From Thecaphora thlaspeos (Eukaryota > Basidiomycota > Ustilaginomycetes > Urocystidales > Glomosporiaceae): a DNA stretch of 64,000 bases. Every line of letters begins with the position of its first letter. Positions within the stretch are counted from its first letter, which is position 1. Below are positions 55,340 to 64,000 of the stretch, in pieces. Under the pieces are notes generated by a model. It was not told where the DNA came from. It was given only the letters and a program-made list of their open reading frames with translations, and ran no database searches. The position numbers and the translations under genes are program-made. Location of the stretch: positions 62,001 to 126,000 of the forward strand of contig UWYS01000021.1 of NCBI GenBank assembly GCA_900291925.1. Reading direction: 5' to 3'.

Positions 55340-57851
55340 TTAGAACTCGCCCTGTAGACCAAGAAGGAGACGGAACGAAGCGAAAGGCAAGTCAGCAACG
55401 GCAACTTTGATGCGACGGGCCCATGTTTTTAGTGCCGGACCACTCACAAAGTAGCTCTGCTTCTTGACTCGGTACTGCGCAAACGGAGGATTCTTCGGAG
55501 CGAGGTCAGAACGAGGGTCGATGCGTCAAATGGACGTCGAAAAGAGGGAGAGGCAAGAGGAACCCAACGAGACCGAGACCAGCACCAGAGGCAAACGGGC
55601 AAGGACGACGGCCAGATGCGACCAGAGGAGAGCAGGCGGCGCCAGAGAGATAGGTGCGCTTCCTCGTCAGGTCTGCTTGTCTCATGTGTGCTTGCGCGCG
55701 CGCCTCTGACATCGACTTGGCCTTGTCCTGCGTCATAGTCCCCCAAAACTCTACTTGCCACCGTCCATGCACGGACAAGGAGCAAAACAACGGCCACTCG
55801 CAGCGTTGACTCACCTTGTACGGGGTGCCCTTCCTCAGACGGTCGGTGTCGTCCTTGGGATAGGCGAAGCCCTTCTGTCCCTGTCCCCACGCGGGCCTCC
55901 TCGAAGCCTCTTCCTTGATCGCCTGGAGCCTCTGCTTGCGTCCCTCGTCCGTCTCACCGGGCAGGCGGTCGGCGACGCCCTGGGGCACGTTCCACTCGGC
56001 ATTGCCCGTGACCGGGTGGGCGGGCCTGCCCTTATTATCGACCTCCTGCTGCTGGAACTGGATCGGCTTTTCGTGGACAACGTGGGTGCCGCTGGGCGTC
56101 CTGAACACGTGCTCCTCGGCCTCGGCCTCCCTGACCGCGTTGCCGACCTGCGCCTCGTCGTGGGCGATCTGCGCCTTCTTCTGCTCCTCGGCAGTCAGCT
56201 GACTATCGTACGGCGACTCGTACTTCTGCCCCTTTGCCTCGGCCTCCTTGCGCAGCCTCTCGTCCTCCTCAATCGTCGGGAGGCCCTCGGCGTGCCTCTC
56301 GCGGCGCTCCTCCTCCTCCTCGATCTTGTCGTGGTGGGCGAAGTGTTCGCGGTCCTCCTTGTGGGTGTAGACGGCTTCCTTCTGCGTCTCCGGCGTGTTG
56401 TGGTAAATCTCCTCGTGGTGGACAAAGAACTCGGATTCCTCGTCGTAGTGGTGGCCGAGCGCGCCCTTGCCGTACTGCTCGAACGCCGGAAGACCACTGG
56501 GTCCAGCCGCGATGAACTCCTGCTTGGTGATGACGCCGTCGCCGTTCTTGTCGATGCGCTCGAGAACCTTTTTGACGATGGCGTCGGCCTTGTCGGCGTG
56601 GACCTCGTGGTTGAGCGAGTGCTTCTTCGATTCCGGGTGGTGGACGCCGTAGATGGCCTCAATCTCGGAACGGTCGAGGATGCCGTCGCGGTTGAGGTCG
56701 TGGAGCGCGTAGAAGCTCCCCATGTTGAAAGCGCCGATGTGGTGCTCGCTCGCCATGTGTTGCTGGATGTAATTATCCCCAGCCTCCTTGTCCTTGTAGC
56801 CGGCAATCTCGGCGTGGGCAGGCTGCTCGCCATGCTCGTGGGCGCTGGCCGTCTGGAGCGAGAGGGAGGAGAAGAGCAGCAGCGCGAGAAGCACCCATGA
56901 AACCGACATGTGCTGGACCTGAGGGGCCGCGGTGCCGGCCGCCCCGCCGCTACCGCCAGCCTTCTTCTGCTCGGCGATCCGCTTGGCCTCTTCGTGGACG
57001 TCGCTGACCGTCCTGGACGTCTGGGTGTAGAAGGCGTGGATCCTGGGGTGGTTGACGATGGCGTTGTAATACTCGCTCAGCTTGGACCAGGCCAGGTCGG
57101 TTTTGGCCTTGACTTGCGGCTTCTCGAGGACCGCGTTGACGTTGTGCTGCACCTGACGCGCCAGCGACGGTGTCTCCTGCTGCTGCGACGGCGTAGAGGC
57201 GGCGTCAGCCTCTGGGATGGTGGTGGTGGTCTTGGGGCCCTCGGCGCTGGCGTCTGCTCCCGGGAGGGGCATCTGGGCGGCATTCTTTTCGGTGGCCGAC
57301 GAGAGCGCGGCGGGGCCGCTGGGGGTATGTTCGGTCCGGGTGGTGGTGGCGGCCGCGCCTCCCTGAGACGACTTCTCCAGCTTCTCGCCGAGGGTGCGGT
57401 CGAGCTGGGAGAGGTAGCCCTTGAACTTTGTCGAGAGGCCGTGCTTGTTGTCGAGCTCGATGGCGCGCTTTGTGACGTCGTCCGAGATCTTGTAGCCGTG
57501 TGCGAGGTACTCGGCGATGATGGCCGTCTTGGGCTTATCCTCCTGCTGGACGGCGGGGCTGTCGTGGTCGGTGTGTGAGGCAGGAGCCGCGGCGGTCGAG
57601 GAGGAGGAGCCAGCAAGCTTCACCTCGATGGTAGCGCCGTCGAGCGAGCTGCCGTGGAGCATGACGGCGGTGCTGGCGGCGCTAGCCTTTGCGAACTCGA
57701 CAGTAGCACTCTGCGAGGTGCCTTCGTCGTTCAGGGTGAGGCTGGAGATAGAGCCACAGAAGCTGAAGAAGTCGTCGACCTGCTTCTTGGCGGTCGTCTT
57801 GCTGATGCCGGAGACGACGACGGCCGTGCCGGGCGCGGCGGCTGAGCTCAT
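55340..57851 (-). CDS. Fusion frame: Vip1-like RRM protein plus Ssp120/nucleobindin-like EF-hand protein
   Basis: Exons are 57851..55815, 55492..55448 and 55351..55340 (697 aa if translated as one). The N-terminal part has an RRM (VVVSGISKTTAKKQVDDFFS, DGATIEVKLAG, residues about 8-80) and the C-terminal tail region of Vip1-type RRM proteins (HPRIHAFYTQTSRTVSDVHE, then EAKRIAEQKKAG). After a Gly/Ala linker the same frame reads MSVSWVLLALLLFSSLSLQT at residue 315 (ATG at 56909), a textbook signal peptide ending near ASAHEHG. Two EF-hands follow (DLNRDGILDRSE near 383, DKNGDGVITKQE near 434), then a His/Glu-rich region as in Ssp120/nucleobindins. The last two exons are tiny (45 and 12 nt; ending SYFGEF). 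No stop separates the halves. It may be a true fusion with a membrane-spanning middle, or two genes with an internal promoter. Confidence 0.8.
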
Positions 57852-59008
57852 GGTGTGCGAGGTGCGGCGATGCGAAGGGGGGAGCGGGATGCGCGGGGAG
57901 CAAGGGAATAGGAGGCGGGCAACTGGGTGGAAGCGGATCGTTCTGGGAGCCGGTAAGGTGCTTTGATAAGGGGGTCGACGCTTCTCGAGATCGGAGCCGG
58001 TTCGGTGCGAAGAGTCAAGAGTCGACGTGTAATGCGATGTGGGTATGGGGGTGCGAAGCGGGCAGGGTGCGATCGAGATTTATAGGAAGGGATGAGGCGG
58101 GTGCGGAAAGCGGCGGTGGTGGTGATGGGGTTGGTGCGGGCGGGCGGGCGGCGGCAGTGTGTGGGGGGAAACGCTCCAGGCCAGCAGGCCAGGCGCCGCG
58201 TCGAAACGTCACTTTTGAGGCAGCACGGGGCACGCCCCTCACGCCTGGCCCCCCGACCGCACGGGTCCCCTCGCTCCCTCGACTTGCAGGCGGCCAGCAG
58301 ACTACAAATTGAAACAGCTCTCCCTTCTAAATTCTACAGGTTGGGCAATTCAAAATGAGTGGCGTCCAAATACAACCTTACCCGTACGCGAACGGACGGT
58401 CGGATGGGTGTTGCCACCTCATCCCCTCCCGCCTGGCTCACCATGAGCCGTCTCCTCTTCGGCCCTGTCCAAGACCGACGGAGAGAGCGTGCCGTTCAAC
58501 GCCGCACATCGTTCAAGATTTTTTTTGTCTAGTCCGCACATTCGCCCGCCAGGTGCAACACCTCCCTGTGGCTCCGAACAAGACCGTCATCGATCGCCAA
58601 GTGACGTTTGAGGTCGTGTTGCGCCTAGGCTTCCCGCAAAGTTACAAGGTAGGCCCTCCCCCGCTTTAAGCGCTCTTCTGAACGATGTTGTTCCGACGTC
58701 TTCATCTTTGCTCGGGTCTGTGTAGACTTGGCTGGCGATCCTGATGGGTGAGCTCTCACGAGAGTGGGAAATGATCGTTGCAAGGGCAAGAGCAAGATCG
58801 TCTCGGACTAGAACAGCTTGGTGTATCCTGTACAGGTAGCGGCATGCTTTGAGACGGCGGCGAGTGATCGCAAGGTATTAGCCCGTGCAAAAGAGGTAAA
58901 GGGCCCGTGGTGACAGCAAGGTACAAATACAGGATCATGTTCGTTCGAAGAAGGACACTCGTAGAGAGGGAAGGGGAAGAAAAGGGCGGGCAGAGCGTTT
59001 GCGTAGGT
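57852..59008. promoter_or_regulatory. Upstream region of the RRM/EF-hand gene and BRF1 3' flank
   Basis: 1.16 kb. A TATAAAT (minus strand) at 58078-58084 lies about 230 bases upstream of the ATG at 57851. The remaining sequence has no supported gene; a 104-codon + frame at 58355 lacks any family feature. Confidence 0.4.
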
Positions 59009-61453
59009 CTAGGCGTCCCAGAGGCCGTCTCCGTCGTCAAAGTACTCGTTCTCCTCGGCCGGACGGCGGTACATTCCCTGCATCCTGGCAAACTCGTCGC
59101 CCTCGTCGCCCTCATCGTCGCCGTCCTCGAACTCGGTGCCAAGGTCGGTTCCGGCATCGGCCGTGCTCTCGCCGCCGGTCGCACTGGCGTCACCGCGCTT
59201 GCCGACCTTCTTGCCCACCCTCGATTCGCGCCGCATCAGCGGGTGGCTCGACGGCAGGCTCGCGTCCTCCTCGATGATCTCCATCTCATCGTCCAGGTTG
59301 CTCGCAAAGTAGTCTCCCGCCGTCCGACCGTTCGAGGCCGAAGAAGGCTTGCCCGCGCCCTTGCCATGCTTCTCGCCTTTGCCGCTCTTGCCCTTGCCTT
59401 TGCCCTTGCCCTTATTCCGACCGCCGCGCGCCCCGTCGTCGCTGCTGTCGTCCGAGTCGTCCAAGTCGCTGCTCTCGCCCCTCCTGCCGCGCTTCCGCTT
59501 CGATGAGGCGTCGCCCTTCTTGCCATCGCCGACGCGCTTCTCGCTGGGAAAGAGCGAGTGGAGCGCATCGTAGTTGATCTTTTTGGAAAAGCTCTTTTGT
59601 TTAAACATCTGCTTGGCGCTCTCGGCGGCGCTCTGGTGCGTCGCGGTCGAGGCGTCGCGCGGCGCCTTGGGCTTCTTGCGTTTGTACGGCTCGCGGATCG
59701 GGATGCCGTTCTTCTGGTCGTGCTCCATCTTGAGCTGCTTGCGCAGCTGCGTCTCAAGCCAGTCCTTGTTGAACTCGAGCCAGACGCGCTCCTTGATCCG
59801 CACTTCGTCCGGCGTCAGGATGAAGCGGTCCAGCTCCTCCTCGTCCAGATCGGCCAGGTCGTCGGTCGGTGGCGGCTCGCTGCCGTGCTTTTTGACCCGC
59901 GACGGCCCGGCGCCGTGGGCTGCTGCTTGGTTGCCGCTGCTGCTGGGTCCCTGGCCGCGCGCACGGTCGCGGCCCTGGATGACATCCTCCATCTCCATGC
60001 CGAGGCCGCCGAGTGGTAGCATCTTCTGCGTCTGGCTCAGCTTGATCTGGATCTCTTCGCTGGCCCCGGCTTCGGCTTCGGGATCCTCGGACGCCGCTGC
60101 ATCATCGTTGTCGACGTCCGAACGCTGAATGGTGTTTGCGCCGTTCGCGGCCTGGCCGTCGTTCCCGGCGTCGTCGCTGAGACCCAGCCTGGCCCTCTCC
60201 TGCCGCGCCTTTTCCTGCGCCTCGAGCGTCTTGTCGAGCTCCCTGGCGATCCCCTCTTGGAGGTAGGTGTTGATCTCGGCCTCAGTCGCCTTGTCCACGA
60301 GGCTCTCGAGCGCCGGATCAATTGGCATCTCTGCGTCGTCGTCGTCGCCGCCTCCTTGGCCCTCGATCGCATCGGCATCGGCATTCTCGCCTTCCGCATC
60401 GGCGTCCTCTCCCGCCCCCTGGTCAGCTTCCGTGTCGGCGTCGGCGTCGAGCGCGGCCGACTCGGACCTCTTGCCCTCCTTGATCTTGCGGAGCTTCTCG
60501 CTCTTCTTGCTCTTCTTCTTCTTCCTCTCTTTCTTGGGCTCGCGCGCGCGGATAAAGGCGGGCGGGTTGTACTCTTCCTCGAGCCAGACGTTTCGGAAGT
60601 CCTGGACCGAGAGCTGGCCGGTTGGCGTCTTTTTGAACTCCTCGAGGCGGGCGCGCAGCGTGACGTCGGCGATCTTGACGACCTGGATGACCTCGCCGAT
60701 GGAGCGGCGGAAGTGATTCATGCGCGCGGCGAGCAAGAGGCAGGCGCCGCAGATACCGGCGGGGCGTCTGCCCTCGGTCAGCCAGTCCTTTTTGAAGCGC
60801 GAGACGAGGCGCGAGGCGTCCGAGGCGACGCGCTGCGTCTCGTCGCCAAAGTCGAGGAGGGCAGCGAAGCGCGAGATGTAGATGCTCGGGTCGATGAGGG
60901 GCAGCTTGAGGTTAAGGACGCGGACGAGCTTGAGGTAGGAGCGACCGAGGACAAAGACGTTGACCTGGATGGCGTCGGCAAAGTCTATGAGCATGTGGGT
61001 GGTCTTTTCCATGCGGCAGGCGACGTAGAGACAGCTGGCGGTGGTGTACTCGGCCTTGCGGCCGAGGACGTAGTTCTTGGGCTCCTCGCCGTTGGCGGCA
61101 GCCGAGCCGCCGTCGAGTGCCAGGGTGAAAAAGCGGAGGGCGCGGTCGGTGACGTGGGTGGGGACGCGGAGGGCGCCGGCCATCTTGTTGATATTGCCGC
61201 GCGCGTTGGAGATGGTGAACTCGCGCGACTCGCTGACGAAGCCGCCGCGGAAGCCGGCGGGGCCCGAGATCCTCGCCCTGCCCTGGTCGGCGGCGAGCAT
61301 GCTGCCCTGGACCATGGCGCCGCCGCCCGACGTCTCGCCAAAGGTGATTTCGCTGACGATCTGCGACTCTTCGAGGACGACGCCGCATTGCGAGCAGACG
61401 GCTTGGTTGTTGGCATAGTCGATGGTGGCCGAGCCGCAGTTTGTGCACTTCAT
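59009..61453 (-). CDS. BRF1: TFIIIB subunit Brf1
   Basis: RNA polymerase III initiation factor that binds TBP and recruits Pol III to tRNA and 5S genes. Single exon, 814 aa from the ATG at 61453 (MKCTNCGSATIDYANNQAVC); the frame is open further upstream but only this start gives the conserved N-terminal zinc ribbon with two CxxC pairs. Two cyclin-like repeats follow, with EYTTASCLYVACRMEKTTHM and GRRPAGICGACLLLAARMNH as the paired signatures. The C-terminal half is acidic/Lys-rich with a Brf1-type homology block TPDEVRIKERVWLEFNKDWL and ends in an acidic tail YFDDGDGLWDA. Somewhat long for the family because of low-complexity Asp/Glu/Ala inserts. Confidence 0.94.
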   Translation of the reverse strand: MKCTNCGSATIDYANNQAVCSQCGVVLEESQIVSEITFGETSGGGAMVQGSMLAADQGRARISGPAGFRGGFVSESREFTISNARGNINKMAGALRVPTHVTDRALRFFTLALDGGSAAANGEEPKNYVLGRKAEYTTASCLYVACRMEKTTHMLIDFADAIQVNVFVLGRSYLKLVRVLNLKLPLIDPSIYISRFAALLDFGDETQRVASDASRLVSRFKKDWLTEGRRPAGICGACLLLAARMNHFRRSIGEVIQVVKIADVTLRARLEEFKKTPTGQLSVQDFRNVWLEEEYNPPAFIRAREPKKERKKKKSKKSEKLRKIKEGKRSESAALDADADTEADQGAGEDADAEGENADADAIEGQGGGDDDDAEMPIDPALESLVDKATEAEINTYLQEGIARELDKTLEAQEKARQERARLGLSDDAGNDGQAANGANTIQRSDVDNDDAAASEDPEAEAGASEEIQIKLSQTQKMLPLGGLGMEMEDVIQGRDRARGQGPSSSGNQAAAHGAGPSRVKKHGSEPPPTDDLADLDEEELDRFILTPDEVRIKERVWLEFNKDWLETQLRKQLKMEHDQKNGIPIREPYKRKKPKAPRDASTATHQSAAESAKQMFKQKSFSKKINYDALHSLFPSEKRVGDGKKGDASSKRKRGRRGESSDLDDSDDSSDDGARGGRNKGKGKGKGKSGKGEKHGKGAGKPSSASNGRTAGDYFASNLDDEMEIIEEDASLPSSHPLMRRESRVGKKVGKRGDASATGGESTADAGTDLGTEFEDGDDEGDEGDEFARMQGMYRRPAEENEYFDDGDGLWDA

Positions 61454-62873
61454 TCTGGCCACACGAGCTCGGCGAGCGCAGCGTCGGTACGCTCGGTGGC
61501 GGTGGCGGTGGCGGTGGTGGGGATGGGGATGGGGAGGTGGAGGTCGGTCCGGAGGAGGCGGGCGGCCCGTCCGCAGGGACTGGCTCAGCTGCTGACGGTG
61601 ACGACCAGGGTGTGGAGAGGGAGAGCGGATGCGGCGATGGTGCCGCTGTACGATGCTATCGTGGTGGGACTCGAGGCCAGGCTGGGCAGGCGGGCGGAGG
61701 GCGTTGCGGTGGGAGAAGGAGGGACAGCGCCAGACCAAGGCAGGGAGGGCAAAAATAAATGAGGACGCTCTGTTCGGAAGCCGGAAGAGTAAGGGTCCGG
61801 TGAGTAGTAAAGGACGTGAGGGTGGTGTCGGTGGTGATGGTGTGCGGAAGTGGCCAACTCAGAACAAGTTGATAGGTGCATTTTGCGCATTTCGCGATTG
61901 ACCTTGATGGTCGTACTTGGCCCAGTGGTCCAGCGCGGTTTCGCTTGGTTTTTTTCCCCCTCCTGGCCTTGATCTTTGGCTGCTCGATTGGCCGGCGGTA
62001 TGCAGCCAGCTGGACCAGGAGCGCGCGTTCGATCCCGCCCAGCTCTGCGCCCTTGTCTTGCCTTTTCCCTGGTGGTCTCTTTGCGGTCTAAGTGATGCGC
62101 CTCTGCACTCGAGCCGATAGAAGCCAGCACGCACAGCGAAGAGCGGGCAGCGCCGTGCAGCAGCGCACTGTACTGTACAGTACATCTACGTAGCTTCTTT
62201 ATTGCTGCGCCGGCGTCGTCATTCTTGATTGCCATGCACACGCACGCCTGGCCCACACAAGCAAGGGCAGAAGGGCGACAACGTGGGCCGCCACGCTGCG
62301 GCGAGGCTGCGGCGAGGCTGCGGCGAGGCCGACGACGGAGCGGAGGTTTGGCTTTGTTTGCGCGTCTCGCTCGCCGCTGGCCTCGGCGCTAAGTTTGGCA
62401 GCAGAGTTGGCTGCTGAGGCATCCCTCCCAACGGACCGCTCTTGGAGCCCCGGCAAACACCCGCCGACTCGGACCACCACGACCCTCGCTGCCTTGCACC
62501 TCCCGCACCTCCTCCTCCTCCTCCTCCTTCGCCTCTCCGTCGCCACACTCTTTCTGCCCTTCCGCATACGCCGCGTCGACCCAGGCCCCTCCTGCAGGGC
62601 CGGTACCAGCAACCATCAGACGACAGCGCACCACCCTTGCTACCCTCCGCCTTCTACGCCGACTTTGAGTCACACCCACCCGCTGCTACTCCTGCCAACG
62701 CTTGCCTCTACGCCTCTCCTTCATTCTTCGAACACCCCACCCGCCCCTCACCTTACACCATCGTCACCAGCGCCCCGCACAGTCAAGACAAGGCGAGGCT
62801 CCACTCTGTGCCAGAGCAGTCCTCACCTCGACTACCCCTTCCCCCCCGACCACGCCACAAGCTTGCCGCCAAA
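61454..62873. promoter_or_regulatory. Divergent intergenic region, BRF1 / alpha-beta hydrolase
   Basis: 1.4 kb between divergent starts. Contains GGTGGC-type repeats at about 61496-61520 just upstream of BRF1, a thrice-repeated GGCTGCGGCGA at about 62296-62326, and C/T-rich leader sequence before 62874. No gene is supported; the long open frames are compositional. Confidence 0.4.
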
Positions 62874-64000
62874 ATGGCGGACCTTCGAGCGTCCACCTGC
62901 GTCCGGCTAGCCTGGCTCGTCTGCCTCGCCCTTCTTTTGACCCTCCCCACTTCCGCTGACGCTGCGAGCACCGACGACGACAGTGACAACAGCGGACAAA
63001 GCCCCGCCATCTCGGCGCCCGACAGCTCCGGCTACGGCTGGACCGCCCTCCCCACCGTCACTGGCGCCACCATCGACAACGCCACCATCGTCGTCGGCGA
63101 GAACGCAACACTGGTAAGGCAGCAGCCGCAGCAGCACCTTTCCCCTCTCCCGTGGCCCGCAGCACGCTCAGGCCTCCCCCTCGCTCCTCTTGCTGACATA
63201 AATCGATCCGTCTCTCTTCCTCTCTGCTCTCCCACAGCTTCACTACATCGATGCCGACTACGATGCGACCAAGATCAAGCGCGTCGTCATCCAGATCCAC
63301 GGCGACAGCCGCGACGCTTGGAACCAGTGGATCTACGCCGACCTCGCCGCCAAGAGGGCCGTTCAGGGCGGCACAGTCAAGCGCGAAGAGGTCCTCGTCG
63401 TCGCGCCCGAGTTCTTTGAGAATGTCGACCTCGGCGCCTATCCCTTCACCGAGGTGTCGAGGGCCAACGTGAGCGAGCCCACTTCGGCCACCACGGCGCG
63501 TCGAGGCGCGGCGTCTCGCATGGCGTCCAACATCAGCCTCGCCGCCCGGTCAGCCGCCGCGGCCGAGTCCACGGCATCGGCGGGCGCAATGGCGGTGCTC
63601 GCTGCGGCGAACCCAGACGCCATTGTTGTGACCGACTCGACCGAGTACTTTAGCGCGTCGCAGGCGCTCATTTTTAACGGAACTAACTGGGGCGACGGGA
63701 CGGCGGCCATCAGCCCGACCGGCAACGGCAACACGGGCGCGTTCGAGGCGCTCGACGCCCTGGTCGACCACTTCCTCAACGGTACGGCCTTCCCCGCGCT
63801 CAATCGCGTCGTCGTTGCCGGCTTCAGTCTCGGCGGCCAGCTGGTCCAGCGCTACGCCGCCTTCCGCCCGGACACGTCGGACGACGAGCGGATGACGTTC
63901 TGGGTTAGCAGCCCCAACTCTTTTGTCTACTTCAACGGCACGCGGCCGCTGACGCCGAAGAAGGCGTGCCGCGACAGCTTCAACGACTACAAGTACGGCC
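62874..64000 (+). CDS. Secreted alpha/beta hydrolase (partial)
   Basis: Exons are 62874..63113 and 63238..end of window, with a GTAAGG donor and CCACAG acceptor (frame kept). The protein starts MADLRASTCVRLAWLVCLAL and has a hydrophobic signal peptide ending near SADA. An acidic Ser-rich spacer follows, then VVIQIHGDSRDAW (oxyanion-type loop after the first strand) and the nucleophile elbow VVVAGFSLGGQLVQRYAAF with a GxSxG serine. Several N-glycosylation sites are visible (NATI, NATL, NGT). The substrate is unknown. The His of the triad lies beyond the window, so activity cannot be confirmed. Confidence 0.82.

Noticed and set aside
55755..56900. 381-codon + frame over the EF-hand half of the fusion gene
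   Set aside because: Leu/Val-rich shadow without motifs; the minus strand carries clear EF-hands and a signal peptide.
60257..61762. 501-codon + frame over BRF1
   Set aside because: Antisense shadow of BRF1; no recognised domain and it runs through the BRF1 promoter.
1..64000. CRISPR arrays, rRNA genes, bacterial operons
   Set aside because: None seen; gene structure is eukaryotic throughout.

Overview
This window looks like nuclear DNA of a basidiomycete fungus, most likely Ustilaginomycotina. The coding sequence is GC-rich and genes are split by short GT-AG introns (about 45-400 nt) with GTGAGT/GTAAGT-type donors. The gene set includes a division-1 chitin synthase, an epsin Ent3-type adaptor, a Vip1-like RRM protein, a LEU1 isopropylmalate dehydratase, Brf1, Mcd4 and a beta-MPP. 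Species cannot be fixed from sequence alone. I joined exons by hand, checking that splice phases agree and that protein motifs continue across each junction; stretches labelled tentative are less certain.

Layout, left to right. 1-235: 5' end of a phosphoglucomutase gene (-), divergent from a Ctk3-like CTD-kinase subunit (+). 2179-7140: tRNA-splicing endonuclease subunit Sen34 and an AGC kinase of the Ypk1/Gad8 type (+). 7824-11481: chitin synthase (-) with a 7-nt micro-exon. 12874-14075: an unrecognised Cys-containing gene (+). 14936-16082: a secreted SurE-type nucleotidase gene with one nonsense codon and two frameshifts (+). 16410-17212: DNA polymerase delta subunit 4 (-). 17885-23194: a very large Zn2Cys6 transcription factor (-). 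About 23710-29280: a dead DIRS-like tyrosine-recombinase retrotransposon, almost stripped of CpG. 29272-33405: a chromodomain protein (-). 34193-37796: Mcd4/PIG-N (-). 38640-41430: a BAH + cytosine-5 DNA methyltransferase gene of the Dim-2/DNMT1 kind, interrupted by an in-frame TGA and a 1-nt frameshift (-). 41827-43704: Trm82 (-). 44330-46513: mitochondrial processing peptidase beta subunit (+). 47096-47774: a 154-residue protein of uncertain family (-). 49684-52014: LEU1 (+). 52358-52457: intron-containing tRNA-Leu(AAG) (-). 52672-54726: Ent3-like ENTH adaptor (-). 55340-57851: one reading frame joining a Vip1-like RRM protein to a secreted EF-hand (Ssp120/nucleobindin-like) protein (-). 59009-61453: Brf1 (-). 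62874-64000: secreted alpha/beta hydrolase, running off the window (+).

Most genes are housekeeping and unrelated to one another. Two pairs do connect. Sen34 is a subunit of the enzyme that removes introns like the one in the tRNA-Leu gene, and Trm82 and Brf1 also serve tRNA production. The stretch 23.7-41.4 kb holds a retrotransposon with a CpG-to-TpG/CpA decay scar, a chromodomain protein ending at its edge, and a broken maintenance-type DNA methyltransferase. That reads like a fossil of a CpG-methylation silencing system, and it is the most interesting part of the window. The RRM/EF-hand fusion and the micro-exon genes are the next best leads.
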